A stretch of 64,000 bases of DNA from BPGX01 sp035405785 (GCA_035405785.1 DAONJS010000008.1:1-64000); one strand, 5' to 3'. Numbered from the stretch's first letter, positions 35,219-44,786 are shown. Notes: generated by a model not told the origin, from the sequence alone. Numbers and translations: made by a program.

Positions 35219-35683
35219 TTAATGCTTTAAAAATTTACCACAACCCAATAATTTTTTTTGATTAAAATTCACTTCTACACTTATATCTAATACATCTCCA
35301 GAAATGGCAGTGCATTTTTTTTGTTCTACTAAAAATGATATTTCTTTTGAAGTATATTTGATGGGCAATTGATGAACATTTATATTTAAATTTCCATTTA
35401 ATGTATCTTCGCCATAATTTCCAACGAATTGAAATTTGTTTTCAAAAATAGTTAAGACCCAGCCCGGTTCAGTTCCTGATGCTATAAGCACAGCATCATT
35501 ACTTACTTCATTTAATACAAACTTTCTTTGCTGCGATGCACTTATAGAATCAGATTTAGATTTTGTTGAATCAATAACAGATACTTTTGTAGTATCAGTA
35601 TTTTCAATGTTTTGATTTGAACTTGTTTCATTATTTGAACAAGCCACCAATCCAATTGATGTAATCAAAATAAATTTTTTCAT
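35219..35683 (-). CDS. Small lipoprotein of the COG3650 type
   Basis: 154 residues with lipobox VACSNNE (Cys16). The domain GTEPGWVLTIFENKFQFVGN, YGEDTLNGNLN and KKCTAISGDVLDISVEVNF, with a Cys near the end (LLGCGKFL), matches the COG3650 family of envelope proteins, whose function is unknown. The Ser-rich linker after the lipid anchor is low-complexity. It is placed between panC and an lpxD-like gene in one tight minus-strand run. Confidence 0.7.
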   Translation of the reverse strand: MKKFILITSIGLVACSNNETSSNQNIENTDTTKVSVIDSTKSKSDSISASQQRKFVLNEVSNDAVLIASGTEPGWVLTIFENKFQFVGNYGEDTLNGNLNINVHQLPIKYTSKEISFLVEQKKCTAISGDVLDISVEVNFNQKKLLGCGKFLKH

Positions 35684-35698
35684 AATTAAATTGAGGTT

Positions 35699-36625
35699 TT
35701 AATACAATTTATGTATTAGTTTTACTAATTGTTTGATAGCAAAAACTTCTCTCATTTTTTCTTTTGCTGGTCCTGCTGGCGAACCAAAGTAAGTTTGTCC
35801 ATCAGCAATATTTTCTCCTACTCCTGATTGTGCAAGAATTGTTACATCATTGCCAATATGCAAACCACTGGAAATACCTACCTGCCCCCACATTGTTACT
35901 CTATCTCCAATAATTGTTGCTCCTGCAATGCCTGTATGAGCGGCAATTAAACACCTTTTACCAATTTTTGTATCATGCCCAATATGCACATGATTATCAA
36001 TTTTTGTATGTGATCCGATAGTTGTAGATGATGTAACACCCTTATCTATTGTGCAATTTGCACCTATATGCACATTATTTTCAATCACCACATTTCCGCA
36101 TGTTTCTAATTGCTCAAATGAATCTGGATGTTTTTTGTAATAAAATGCATCGGCTCCAATAGTAGTATTAGCGTGAATTTTAACATGATTGCCAATGATA
36201 CAATTATCATAAATGACCACATTAGGATAAATAATTGAATAATCGCCTATTACCACATTGTTGCCAATATAAACATTAGGAAAAATGATTGTGTTTTTAC
36301 CAATTTTAGCAGTAGGGCTAATTGTTGTAACAGAAAATTGTAATGGCTGAAAATATCGGATAATTTGATTAAATGCCGAGAATGGTTTTTCGTGAATCAG
36401 CAAAACTTTTCCTTCTGGACATTCTACTTCTTGATTGATGATTACTGCTGTAGCTCTTGATTTGAGAGATTTTTCATAATACTTTGGATGATCAACAAAT
36501 ACAATATCACCTTCTCTTACACAATGTATTTCATTAACACCTGTAACCTGTATTGTTGTGTTTCCAATAATTTTTGCATTAATAATTTTTGCAATTTCTG
36601 TAATTGCAGTAGGTTTAATATCCAT
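35699..36625 (-). CDS. LpxD-like hexapeptide acyltransferase
   Basis: 308 residues. The N-terminal domain (about 1-95) is the LpxD uridine-binding type (INAKIIGNTTIQVTGVNEIH, IVFVDHPKYYEKSLKSRATA), and the rest is a left-handed beta-helix of hexapeptide repeats (IGKNTIIFPNVYIGNNVVIG). KIDNHVHIGHDTKIGKRC carries the probable catalytic His. Compared with LpxD of about 340 residues it is short at the C-terminus. It adds a 3-hydroxyacyl chain to UDP-GlcN of lipid A, or to another UDP amino sugar. No other lpx gene is near, so it could be a second copy with its own sugar. Confidence 0.8.
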   Translation of the reverse strand: MDIKPTAITEIAKIINAKIIGNTTIQVTGVNEIHCVREGDIVFVDHPKYYEKSLKSRATAVIINQEVECPEGKVLLIHEKPFSAFNQIIRYFQPLQFSVTTISPTAKIGKNTIIFPNVYIGNNVVIGDYSIIYPNVVIYDNCIIGNHVKIHANTTIGADAFYYKKHPDSFEQLETCGNVVIENNVHIGANCTIDKGVTSSTTIGSHTKIDNHVHIGHDTKIGKRCLIAAHTGIAGATIIGDRVTMWGQVGISSGLHIGNDVTILAQSGVGENIADGQTYFGSPAGPAKEKMREVFAIKQLVKLIHKLY

Positions 36626-36641
36626 ATACTTAAATTAAATT

Positions 36642-37361
36642 TTACAATTGAAAACTAAAATCATCTTCGTTATTTGAATCAGAAACAAAACCTAATCTTT
36701 TACCGGTTCGCATTGTTATCCAGCCCGTTCTTTCATTTATTTCATTCACTGAAATTTCTTTAATAGCATCAAATGGTGGTGTTGTCAAATCAAACTGCAC
36801 AGCATAAATGATTAATTCCTGAATAATTTCCTGAATGGTATTATGGTTGATAGGTTCTAATGAAAAATTACTGAATTTACTTGCAAATGGTAATTTTGTT
36901 TCAATGAAAAAATGATTTTCTCTATTAATAAAAATGCGTGCTATCAATATACCAATATCATTTAAGCGATTAAACTTAAAAGAATCTGCCATAAAATTAT
37001 ACACATAAATAATTCCGCAATATGCATTCAAAGGATTTTGCTTGATGTATGGCGATTTATACAAAGGCGAAGATTTTTCTAATTCAAAAACATTAGTGTG
37101 CATAAAAAATTCCAGCAAATCTCCTGCAACTTTTAATTGATAGGCAAATTGATTCACTTCTGTGTATTGAATAGAAATCCTTTTATCAATGTTAGCAACA
37201 ACATTCTTTAAATCATTAGAAATATCTTTACTTTTATCTTTAAATGTTTCAAATACCTTAATTGTATTACTAAATATATTCTGTTTCAATACTGATTTTT
37301 CCTTGATTAATTCTAAAATTTTTTCTCTTTGCCGGCGAAGTATTTCGGAATTTTCACTCAT
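36642..37361 (-). CDS. Conserved hypothetical protein
   Basis: 239 residues, soluble, with a helical N-terminal third that is rich in Lys and Glu (RRQREKILELIKEKSVLKQN) and a mixed C-terminal part (NPLNAYCGIIYVYNFMADSF; ERTGWITMRTGKRLGFV). I do not recognise it. It is the first gene of the run that ends with panC, and it faces engB across a 160-bp gap. Confidence 0.6.
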   Translation of the reverse strand: MSENSEILRRQREKILELIKEKSVLKQNIFSNTIKVFETFKDKSKDISNDLKNVVANIDKRISIQYTEVNQFAYQLKVAGDLLEFFMHTNVFELEKSSPLYKSPYIKQNPLNAYCGIIYVYNFMADSFKFNRLNDIGILIARIFINRENHFFIETKLPFASKFSNFSLEPINHNTIQEIIQELIIYAVQFDLTTPPFDAIKEISVNEINERTGWITMRTGKRLGFVSDSNNEDDFSFQL

Positions 37362-37472
37362 TTAAATACATAAATTTAATTGCTGAAATTTACAGAATAT
37401 ATTTTCAAATTATCAACTATTTTTTTATACGATATTTTACAACAATCTAAATAAAAATTTTATCTCAAAAAA

Positions 37473-37505
37473 TTTGCAGAATACCATAAACTTCACCTAC
37501 CTTTG
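37473..37505 (+). promoter_or_regulatory. Promoter of engB
   Basis: TTTG (37473-37476) and TACCTTTG (37498-37505), exactly 21 bp apart, ATG at 37524. Confidence 0.7.
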
Positions 37506-37523
37506 CAGAAAAAGAAAAATTAA

Positions 37524-38123
37524 ATGGAAATTAAAAAAGTAGAGTTTATAAAAAGTGCGGGTAAACAAGATGATTGCCCAAAACCTTTTTATCCTGAAAT
37601 AGCATTTATTGGAAGAAGTAATGTTGGAAAGAGTTCTTTAATAAATTTTATATGCAACAATAATAAATTAGCAAAAGTATCTGATACACCCGGAAAAACA
37701 AGAACAATCAATCATTATCTTATCAACGGAAATTGGTATTTAGTAGATTTACCCGGTTATGGATTTGCGAAACTTCCTAAACAAGAAAGAGAAAAATTTC
37801 AAAAGTTAATTAATGATTTTATAACTCAAAGAAAAACACTAAAATGCACAATGGTATTGCTTGATAGCAGATTAGAACTTCAAAATTCAGATAAAGAATT
37901 TATTTTATGGTTAGCCAATCAAAAATTACCTTTTGCAATTGTGCTTACAAAAATTGACAAACTTTCTAATGCAGAACTACAAAAACAAAAAAATTACTTT
38001 GAAAAAATCTTTTCTAAAATATTTGAAGAGTTGCCAAATATATTTTTAACTTCATCAGAGAAAAAAATAGGAAAAGAAGAATTATTAGAGTTCTTTGATT
38101 TTGTTATCAACGAACAAGAATAA
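37524..38123 (+). CDS. engB: Ribosome-biogenesis GTPase EngB/YsxC
   Basis: A 199-residue GTPase needed for late assembly of the large ribosomal subunit. G1 GRSNVGKSSLINF, G2/switch I TPGKTRTINHYLINGNWYLV, G3 DLPGYGFAKL, G4 TKIDKLSNAE and G5 TSSEKKIG are all present. Normal length. It is followed 9 bp later by a small unknown gene, with which it probably shares its transcript. Confidence 0.95.
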   Translation: MEIKKVEFIKSAGKQDDCPKPFYPEIAFIGRSNVGKSSLINFICNNNKLAKVSDTPGKTRTINHYLINGNWYLVDLPGYGFAKLPKQEREKFQKLINDFITQRKTLKCTMVLLDSRLELQNSDKEFILWLANQKLPFAIVLTKIDKLSNAELQKQKNYFEKIFSKIFEELPNIFLTSSEKKIGKEELLEFFDFVINEQE

Positions 38124-38132
38124 ATAAAAATT

Positions 38133-38486
38133 ATGAATGAATTGACGAATAAAGAAAAGTGGGAAATCCTTACATCAAAATTAAGTGAAAGATTTGGAAT
38201 GCCTATTGATTATGCAGGAATTTTATTTGTAATTGGTTTGCAAGAATTAGGAAAACCTTACAAAAACTATAAAAAAGACGAAAAAATTGCCATCATGCAT
38301 ATAGCAGTTTGCACATTATTAGAACCTTACGGTATTTATGAATTCATTGGCAAAGATGCTGATGGATGGCCACACTGGAAATTAGTAGAAACTTTGCCAC
38401 CACTCTCTGATGCCCAACAAAACAAACTCATCACAGAAGCCATTATTGATTATTTTGAAAAGCAAAATTTTTTTGATGAAAAATAG
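38133..38486 (+). CDS. Conserved hypothetical protein
   Basis: 117 residues, soluble and acidic at the C-terminus; GMPIDYAGILFVIGLQELGK, EKIAIMHIAVCTLLEPYGIY and DADGWPHWKLVETLPPL are its most distinct parts. I think homologues accompany engB in other Bacteroidota but do not know a function. No membrane segments or signal peptide. Confidence 0.65.
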   Translation: MNELTNKEKWEILTSKLSERFGMPIDYAGILFVIGLQELGKPYKNYKKDEKIAIMHIAVCTLLEPYGIYEFIGKDADGWPHWKLVETLPPLSDAQQNKLITEAIIDYFEKQNFFDEK

Positions 38487-38555
38487 ATTGAAAAAAATCA
38501 TTTATATTATTGCAAAAATCTCAATTCAACTCGTGCATAAATATTAATAAACACT

Positions 38556-39263
38556 ATGAACGCAATAATTTATTTACACCACTTATTTTCAAAAAAGTAT
38601 AAAGCGTCTGTATTTATTACACTAACATTCTTAATATATCTAACATTATTACCCAAAAATCATTATGCACAAGATTCGGAAAAAAGATTTTTTATTGGAA
38701 TATCTGCAGGTCCTACAGGTTGTCAAGTTCACGGAGATAATTATAGTGGTTACAACAAATTAGGATTTATGGGCGGATTATTCGTGCATTACAAATGGTT
38801 TCAAAATGTTATACCTCAAATTGGTATTGCTTATATTCAAAAAGGTTCAAGACATAACCCTGATTCTGCTAATCCTTCACAATATCTCTTACGCCTGCAT
38901 TTTATTGAAATTCCTACCAATCTCAAATTTATTTTCTTAAAGAAAAAATTGTTTGTTACAATCGGGCACTCAGTAAGTTATTTATTTAATTACTATGAAG
39001 AAGTCAATTACTTAAACACTACAAATTTAGTAACCAATCAAAAATTTGAATTTTCAATTAATACAGGAATAGGGTTTCAATTAAATGATTATTTCAATAT
39101 AGAATTAAGATCCAATAATGGATACACGCCTTTTAGAAAATTTGCATTTCCATCAAACATTTATTATAACAATCCTGTTGCAAGAATGTTTAATAAAGGG
39201 CTTTACAACAATATATTAGAATTAATTTTTACATATCACATATATGGAAAAGACAAAGAATAA
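38556..39263 (+). CDS. Outer-membrane beta-barrel protein (porin/PorT type)
   Basis: 235 residues with an N-terminal signal or anchor (about residues 18-39, ending HYAQ), then alternating beta strands: FFIGISAGPTGCQVHG, GFMGGLFVHYKWF, IPQIGIAYIQKGS, LHFIEIPTNLKFIF and FEFSINTGIGFQLN. This is the usual pattern of PorT-like or OMP_b-brl_2 proteins (about 8 strands). Its end overlaps the ubiX start by 20 bp. Confidence 0.75.
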   Translation: MNAIIYLHHLFSKKYKASVFITLTFLIYLTLLPKNHYAQDSEKRFFIGISAGPTGCQVHGDNYSGYNKLGFMGGLFVHYKWFQNVIPQIGIAYIQKGSRHNPDSANPSQYLLRLHFIEIPTNLKFIFLKKKLFVTIGHSVSYLFNYYEEVNYLNTTNLVTNQKFEFSINTGIGFQLNDYFNIELRSNNGYTPFRKFAFPSNIYYNNPVARMFNKGLYNNILELIFTYHIYGKDKE

Positions 39264-39828
39264 AAAATTAGTAATTGCTATTACTGGGGCAAGTGGTAGT
39301 TTGTATGCAAAACTATTAATGGACGAGTTATTAAATCATCAAAATGAATTTAAAGAGATTTCAGTAGTAATGACTACTAATGCAAAAGAAGTATGGGAAT
39401 ACGAATTAAAAAATACTGATTACAAAAATTATCCTTTTCAGTATTGGGAACAAAATAATTTTTATGCTCCATTTGCTTCTGGTTCTGCGGGCTACACAGA
39501 TATGATTATTTGCCCGTGCAGCACAGGTATGATGGGTAGGATAGCCCATGGTATAAGCAATGATTTGATAAGCCGTGCCGCAGATGTGATGCTTAAAGAA
39601 AGAAAAAAATTAGTGATGGTTGTTCGTGAAATGCCTTACAACTTGATTCATCTTCAAAATATGCAAATACTCACTCAAGCAGGTGCTATTATTTGTCCTG
39701 CCTCTCCATCATTGTATCATTTACCAAAAAATATAAATGAACTACTAATGTCAGTTATTCACAGAGTATTAAACTTAATAGATATTTACCCTCAAAAACA
39801 ATATAAGTGGAATAGTGAAAGTGAGTAA
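39244..39828 (+). CDS. ubiX: Flavin prenyltransferase UbiX
   Basis: 194 residues. Makes prenyl-FMN, the cofactor of UbiD decarboxylases, from FMN and dimethylallyl phosphate. VIAITGASGSLYAKLLMDEL binds FMN; ICPCSTGMMGRIAHGISNDL, ISRAADVMLKERKKLVMVV, REMPY and LHLQNM-like stretches are standard. It starts inside the preceding barrel gene (20-bp overlap), so translation is coupled. No ubiD is present. The C-terminus ends NSESE, encoded by the GTGAAAGTGAG repeat text. Confidence 0.92.
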   Translation: MEKTKNKKLVIAITGASGSLYAKLLMDELLNHQNEFKEISVVMTTNAKEVWEYELKNTDYKNYPFQYWEQNNFYAPFASGSAGYTDMIICPCSTGMMGRIAHGISNDLISRAADVMLKERKKLVMVVREMPYNLIHLQNMQILTQAGAIICPASPSLYHLPKNINELLMSVIHRVLNLIDIYPQKQYKWNSESE

Positions 39829-39893
39829 AGGTATATATTTCAAAAAATAACTATAAAAAGATTAAAAAAAATATAACCACACCCTAAAAATCC

Positions 39894-40943
39894 CTACAAA
39901 ATCAACATTGCATCGCCGTAGGAAAAGAATCTGTATTTTTCTTTTACGGCTTCTTTGTAGGCACGCATAATTAAATCATACCCTCCAAACGCTGCAGTTA
40001 AAATAAGTGGTGTTGATTCTGGTGTGTGAAAATTTGTAACCATTGCATTTGGAATACTAAATTGATAAGGTGGGAAAATAAATTTATTTGTCCAGCCAAT
40101 ACCTGGGTTCAATCTTCCAGTAGTAGATACAGATGATTCTACTGTTCTTACTACACTTGTCCCTACTGCCACTACCCTTCTTTTAGCATCTAATGCTTCA
40201 TTGATGATTTTCGCTGAACTGGAAGGAATAATATACTCTTCACTTTCCATTTTGTGTTTGCTCAAATCTTCTACTTCAACAGGTCTGAATGTTCCTAATC
40301 CTACATGCAAAGTAATGGTAGCAAACTGAATGCCTTTTATTTCTAATCTTTTCAACAATTCTCTACTGAAATGTAATCCTGCTGTAGGTGCGGCTACTGC
40401 ACCTTCATTTTTAGCATAGACAGTTTGGTACCTTTCTACATCTAATGGCTCAGGTTTTCTTTTAATATATTTTGGTAATGGCACTTCACCTAAATCATAT
40501 AATTTTTTACGAAAAGATTCATAATCACCTTCAAACAAAAATCTTAATGTTCTACCTCTTGATGTGGTATTATCAATAACTTCTGCAACCAGTTCGTTAT
40601 CTTTTCCAAAATAAATTTTATTTCCAATTCTGATTTTTCTAGCAGGGTCTACAAGCACATCCCAAATTTTCATTTCAGCATTGATTTCTCTCAACAAAAA
40701 TACTTCGATTTTAGCACCTGTTTTTTCTTTATTACCATAAAGTCGGGCAGGAAATACTTTGGTATCATTAAGAATAATAACATCTCCTTCATCAAAATAG
40801 TTGATAATATCTTTGAATAATTTATGTTCTATTTTTCCGGAATTTCTATGAACAACCATTAAACGGCTTTCATCTCTTTCTTTTGCAGGATACTCTGCCA
40901 ATAAATCTTTTGGCAGATTAAATTTAAACATTGATAATTTCAT
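39894..40943 (-). CDS. queA: tRNA preQ1 ribosyltransferase-isomerase
   Basis: 349 residues. Moves the ribosyl part of S-adenosylmethionine to preQ1 in tRNA, giving epoxyqueuosine. FNLPKDLLAEYPAKERDESR, LPKYIKRKPEPLDVERYQTV, AVAAPTAGLHFSRELLKRL, THLHVGLGTFRPVEVED-like ITLHVGLGTFRPVEVED and FIFPPYQF are family signatures. It begins 33 bp after the end of atpG and may be read through from the ATP synthase operon. Pairs in function with queE at 14321. Confidence 0.96.
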   Translation of the reverse strand: MKLSMFKFNLPKDLLAEYPAKERDESRLMVVHRNSGKIEHKLFKDIINYFDEGDVIILNDTKVFPARLYGNKEKTGAKIEVFLLREINAEMKIWDVLVDPARKIRIGNKIYFGKDNELVAEVIDNTTSRGRTLRFLFEGDYESFRKKLYDLGEVPLPKYIKRKPEPLDVERYQTVYAKNEGAVAAPTAGLHFSRELLKRLEIKGIQFATITLHVGLGTFRPVEVEDLSKHKMESEEYIIPSSSAKIINEALDAKRRVVAVGTSVVRTVESSVSTTGRLNPGIGWTNKFIFPPYQFSIPNAMVTNFHTPESTPLILTAAFGGYDLIMRAYKEAVKEKYRFFSYGDAMLIL

Positions 40944-40975
40944 AATCTTACAGGATTATTAAGTTAATAGAAAAA

Positions 40976-41866
40976 TTAGCCCTTTAATGCTTCTGCACCG
41001 GCAACAATTTCAAGTATTTCTTTGGTAATTGCAGCTTGACGGGCTTTGTTATAGTCAATTTTAAGTGTTCTGATAAGTTCTTTTGCATTATCAGTTGCTT
41101 TGTGCATAGCAGTCATTCTTGCTCCATGCTCAGAAGCGTTTGAATCTAATAATGCTTTGAATAATTGTATTCTCAAAGATTGAGGAATAAGTGTATCTAC
41201 AATAAAATTTCTGTCTGGTTCAAAAATATATTCAACTCTTTTTGTGGTAACTTCCTGTGATTTGATAATTGGTAAAAAGTTTTCTACAACAGCGTACTGT
41301 ACTGCTGCATTTTTAAATTGATTGTATAATAAATATACAGCATCAATCTTTTTGTTCTTAAACTCGTCAATAATAAAATCTACAAGAATAGATGCATTTT
41401 CTACTTTGGGCTTTTCTGATAATTCTAATAAATTAACCGATAAGTGTTCAGTATTCAAAACAGAAAATTTTCTTTTACGAGTAAATTCTGAAATTTTTTT
41501 GCCAATTGGAAGTACAGAAATAGTTGCAGAAGGATATTGATGAGTCAATTGATTGGTAATTTCAACTAATTTTTTATTGATGTTAGAATTAAATGCTCCT
41601 GCTAATCCTCTGTTGCTGGAAATTGGAATAACTAAAATATGAGATGGCTTTTCAGAAACGCGGGCAAAGATATTTTCAGAAATATCTAATCCTGCACTTA
41701 CATTTTGAATAATGGCGGTAAGTTTTTGAGAATATGGACGAAGTTGTAAAATACTATCTTGTGCTTTTCTCAATTTTGCCGCACTTACCATTTTCATGGC
41801 ATTAGTAATCTGCATTGTAGAATTAACAGATACTATTCTGTTTCTTACTTCTTTTAAATTCGCCAT
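40976..41866 (-). CDS. atpG: ATP synthase F1 subunit gamma
   Basis: 296 residues. Central stalk of F1, rotating inside the alpha/beta ring. MANLKEVRNRIVSVNSTMQI and TNAMKMVSAAKLRKAQ form the N-terminal helix; ITSNRGLAGAFN-like VIPISSNRGLAGAFNSNINK and the C-terminal ASEHGARMTAMHKATDNAKE and YNKARQAAITKEILEIVAGA form the rest of the coiled coil. 27 bp after atpA. Confidence 0.97.
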   Translation of the reverse strand: MANLKEVRNRIVSVNSTMQITNAMKMVSAAKLRKAQDSILQLRPYSQKLTAIIQNVSAGLDISENIFARVSEKPSHILVIPISSNRGLAGAFNSNINKKLVEITNQLTHQYPSATISVLPIGKKISEFTRKRKFSVLNTEHLSVNLLELSEKPKVENASILVDFIIDEFKNKKIDAVYLLYNQFKNAAVQYAVVENFLPIIKSQEVTTKRVEYIFEPDRNFIVDTLIPQSLRIQLFKALLDSNASEHGARMTAMHKATDNAKELIRTLKIDYNKARQAAITKEILEIVAGAEALKG

Positions 41867-41893
41867 CTTTCTAAAATTTTAATCAGGATAATC

Positions 41894-43474
41894 TTATTTG
41901 CTATATTTTTCTGCTACTTGTTTTGCTACTTTTTCTAAAACATCAGTTACAGAATCATCAATTACTCCTTGTTTTAATTTATTTAATACATCTTTGTATT
42001 GAGCATCTAATACACTTAAATAATCTTTTTCAAATTCTCTCACTTTATTTACAGGAACAGTTCTTAATAAATTTTTTGTTCCCGCATAGATAATAGCAAT
42101 TTGTTTTTCTACAGGAAGTGGAGAAAATAAATCTTGTTTTAAAATCTCAACATTTCTTGCTCCTTTATCAAGGATATTTTTAGTAGCGGCATCTAAATCA
42201 GAACCAAATTTAGCAAATGCTTCTAACTCTCTGTATTGTGCCTGATCTAATTTTAATGTTCCTGCTACTTTTTTCATTGATTTAATTTGTGCATTTCCAC
42301 CCACACGAGATACAGAAATACCCACATTGATAGCAGGACGAACACCAGAGTTAAATAAATTTGATTCTAAGAAAATCTGACCATCAGTAATAGAAATCAC
42401 ATTTGTAGGAATATATGCAGAAACATCACCTGCCTGTGTTTCAATAATTGGCAATGCAGTAAGCGAACCACCACCTTTTACTTTATCTTTAATGCTTTCT
42501 GGCAAATCATTCATTTGTTTAGCAATGCTATCGTCAGCAATAATTTTAGCGGCTCTTTCTAATAATCTTGAGTGTAAGTAAAACACATCTCCCGGATATG
42601 CTTCTCTTCCTGGAGGACGACGAAGTAATAGAGAAACTTCACGGTAAGCAACAGCTTGTTTTGACAAATCATCATATACAATCAATGCTGGTCTTCCGGT
42701 ATCTCTGAAAAACTCACCAATAGCAGCACCTGCAAATGGTGCATAGAATTGCATTGGTGCAGGGTCAGAAGCATTAGCAGCTACAATAATGGTGTAAGGC
42801 ATTGCACCATTTTCTTCTAAAATTCTTGCAATTTGTGCAACGGTAGAACCTTTTTGTCCAATAGCCACATAGATACAATACACAGGATTTCCTGCTTCGT
42901 AAAATTCTTTTTGATTGATAATAGTATCTATACAAATAGATGTTTTACCTGTTTGTCTATCACCAATTACTAATTCTCTTTGTCCTCTTCCAATAGGAAT
43001 CATTGCGTCAATGGCTTTAATACCAGTTTGCAGTGGTTCATTTACTGGTTGTCTGTAAATAACGCCTGGTGCTTTTCTTTCAATAGGCATTTCATACAAT
43101 TCACCTTTGATAGGTCCTTTACCATCTATTGGTTGTCCTAATGTATTTACAATTCTTCCCAACATTCCTTCACCTACTTTAATAGAAGCAATGCGGTGAG
43201 TTCTTTTACAAGTGCTGCCTTCTTTAATTCCTTCGCTGGAACCGAATAACACAGCTCCTACATTATCTTCTTCAAGGTTTAATGCAACACCTTGAATGCC
43301 ATTATCAAATTCAATTAATTCTCCTGATTGAACATTATTCAATCCATAAATTCTGGCAATACCATCGCCAACTTGCAGCACAGTTCCTATTTCTTGTAAC
43401 TCTGCATCTGTTTTTAATCCTGATATTTGTTCTTTCAGGATGTTTGTAATTTCTGATGGTTTAATTTCTATCAT
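41894..43474 (-). CDS. atpA: ATP synthase F1 subunit alpha
   Basis: 526 residues. Walker A GDRQTGKT near 170-177, PYTIIVAANASDPAP, ALIVYDDLSKQAVAYREVSL and the arginine-finger region ISVSRVGGNAQIKSMKKVAG are all intact; it is the non-catalytic nucleotide-binding subunit. It is separated from atpH by 85 bp that contain repeat text (GGCAATTCATAAATTGCC and GCGTTTTATTAAACGC). Confidence 0.98.
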   Translation of the reverse strand: MIEIKPSEITNILKEQISGLKTDAELQEIGTVLQVGDGIARIYGLNNVQSGELIEFDNGIQGVALNLEEDNVGAVLFGSSEGIKEGSTCKRTHRIASIKVGEGMLGRIVNTLGQPIDGKGPIKGELYEMPIERKAPGVIYRQPVNEPLQTGIKAIDAMIPIGRGQRELVIGDRQTGKTSICIDTIINQKEFYEAGNPVYCIYVAIGQKGSTVAQIARILEENGAMPYTIIVAANASDPAPMQFYAPFAGAAIGEFFRDTGRPALIVYDDLSKQAVAYREVSLLLRRPPGREAYPGDVFYLHSRLLERAAKIIADDSIAKQMNDLPESIKDKVKGGGSLTALPIIETQAGDVSAYIPTNVISITDGQIFLESNLFNSGVRPAINVGISVSRVGGNAQIKSMKKVAGTLKLDQAQYRELEAFAKFGSDLDAATKNILDKGARNVEILKQDLFSPLPVEKQIAIIYAGTKNLLRTVPVNKVREFEKDYLSVLDAQYKDVLNKLKQGVIDDSVTDVLEKVAKQVAEKYSK

Positions 43475-43559
43475 AAAAATTTAGTTTTGAGTTATTAGTT
43501 TGGGGCAATTCATAAATTGCCAACATTTTGTAGCGTTTTATTAAACGCCAGTATATTTT

Positions 43560-44105
43560 TTAGTTCAATGAATTGGTTTGAATAAATTTCTGATATAATT
43601 TTTGAAGTTGAGTTTTGATGCTTGTATCTATTTGTTCATTATCAAATTTCAAAATAAATCCTCCAATAATGCTTTCATCAATAGTTTCATTAAGTTCTAC
43701 CTGTGAAGAATGTTTATATGATTTTATTTTATCCAATACCTTTTTCCTCAACTCATCATCAAATTTAAAGGCAGTTATCAATTGAACTGATACGATATTA
43801 TTTCTTCTTTTGTATTCGTTAATAATAGCTATCAAAATTTCAGGCAAAATAGATTCTCTTCTTCTTTTGCAAAGAATTTTAATAAATTGTAAAAGAATAG
43901 GATGTAAGTTTTTTTCAAATAATTGAAAAATAATTTTTTCTTTTTTATCTGATTTAATTAATGGACTTTTTAGAAAATTGTAAAACTCTCTATTGGACTT
44001 AATAATTGAAATAAGGTCTTGAGCATTTGTATAAACATCATTAACAGCATTTTTTTGCTGTGCTAAATCTAAAATGGCTTGTGCGTATCTATGTGCGGCA
44101 ATCAT
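43560..44105 (-). CDS. atpH: ATP synthase F1 subunit delta
   Basis: 181 residues. Connects F1 to the peripheral stalk. AAHRYAQAILDLAQQKNAVN at the N-terminus, KSPLIKSDKKEKIIFQLFEK, and the C-terminal DESIIGGFILKFDNEQIDTS, the most conserved part of the OSCP/delta family. It begins 4 bp after the atpF stop. Confidence 0.93.
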   Translation of the reverse strand: MIAAHRYAQAILDLAQQKNAVNDVYTNAQDLISIIKSNREFYNFLKSPLIKSDKKEKIIFQLFEKNLHPILLQFIKILCKRRRESILPEILIAIINEYKRRNNIVSVQLITAFKFDDELRKKVLDKIKSYKHSSQVELNETIDESIIGGFILKFDNEQIDTSIKTQLQKLYQKFIQTNSLN

Positions 44106-44109
44106 ACAA

Positions 44110-44625
44110 TTAATTTAAAGAAACTTCTTCAAGCATTTGATTAACTAATTGTTTTTGTGTATCAGAATTTGATAATTCTTTTTTTAGAATTTTAGAAGCA
44201 ATTTCAATAGATAATGAAGCAACCTGTTGTTTTATTTCTGCAATGGCTGCAGATTTTTGGGCATTGATAGTTTCTTGAGCGTTTTTCAAGATTTTTTGTG
44301 CTTCTTTTTGTGCCTCATCTTTTGCTTGTGCAATCATTTTTTCTTTAATTTCTCTTGCTTCTTTTACGATATTATCATATTCTAATCTTGCTTGTTGAAG
44401 TAATTTTTCATTATCAGATTTTAATTTTTGAATTTCTTCTTTTGCTTTTTGTGCTTCTTTTAGAGCATTTTCTATATTTTGCTCTCTGCTTTTAATAGCA
44501 GACAAAATGGGCTTCCACGCGTATTTGCTAAGCAAGAACAATAATAGGACAAAAATTACAGTTGTCCAGAAAATTAATCCAATGGACGGTGTCGCAAGGG
44601 AATTAAGAATAATAATCTTAATCAT
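44110..44625 (-). CDS. atpF: ATP synthase F0 subunit b
   Basis: 171 residues: one N-terminal membrane helix (about 12-33, GLIFWTTVIFVLLLFLLSKY) followed by a long charged coiled coil (ALKEAQKAKEEIQKLKSDNE). This is the dimeric peripheral stalk. WKPILSAIKSREQNIENAL after the membrane is conserved. Separated from atpE by about 160 bp with a hairpin and repeat text. Confidence 0.95.
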   Translation of the reverse strand: MIKIIILNSLATPSIGLIFWTTVIFVLLLFLLSKYAWKPILSAIKSREQNIENALKEAQKAKEEIQKLKSDNEKLLQQARLEYDNIVKEAREIKEKMIAQAKDEAQKEAQKILKNAQETINAQKSAAIAEIKQQVASLSIEIASKILKKELSNSDTQKQLVNQMLEEVSLN

Positions 44626-44742
44626 AGTTTTTAGTTTTGAGTGTTTAGTTTTTAGTTAGAGGTATATTGCTATACACCCATACATAATTGAACATTGAAA
44701 ATTGAAAATTATATATTTTCTATTTTTAAATTCAACTTAATT

Positions 44743-44779
44743 TCCCGTACTCTTTAATCAACCATTAAAGAATACGGGA
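44743..44779 (-). other. Strong intercistronic hairpin behind atpE
   Basis: TCCCGTACTCTTTAAT (44743-44758), loop CAACC, ATTAAAGAATACGGGA (44764-44779): a 16-bp stem with one mismatch, beginning 7 bp after the atpE stop codon in the direction of transcription. No T run follows on the minus strand, so it looks more like an RNA-stabilising or partial-termination hairpin than a full terminator. Confidence 0.75.
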
Positions 44780-44786
44780 TTAAGTA

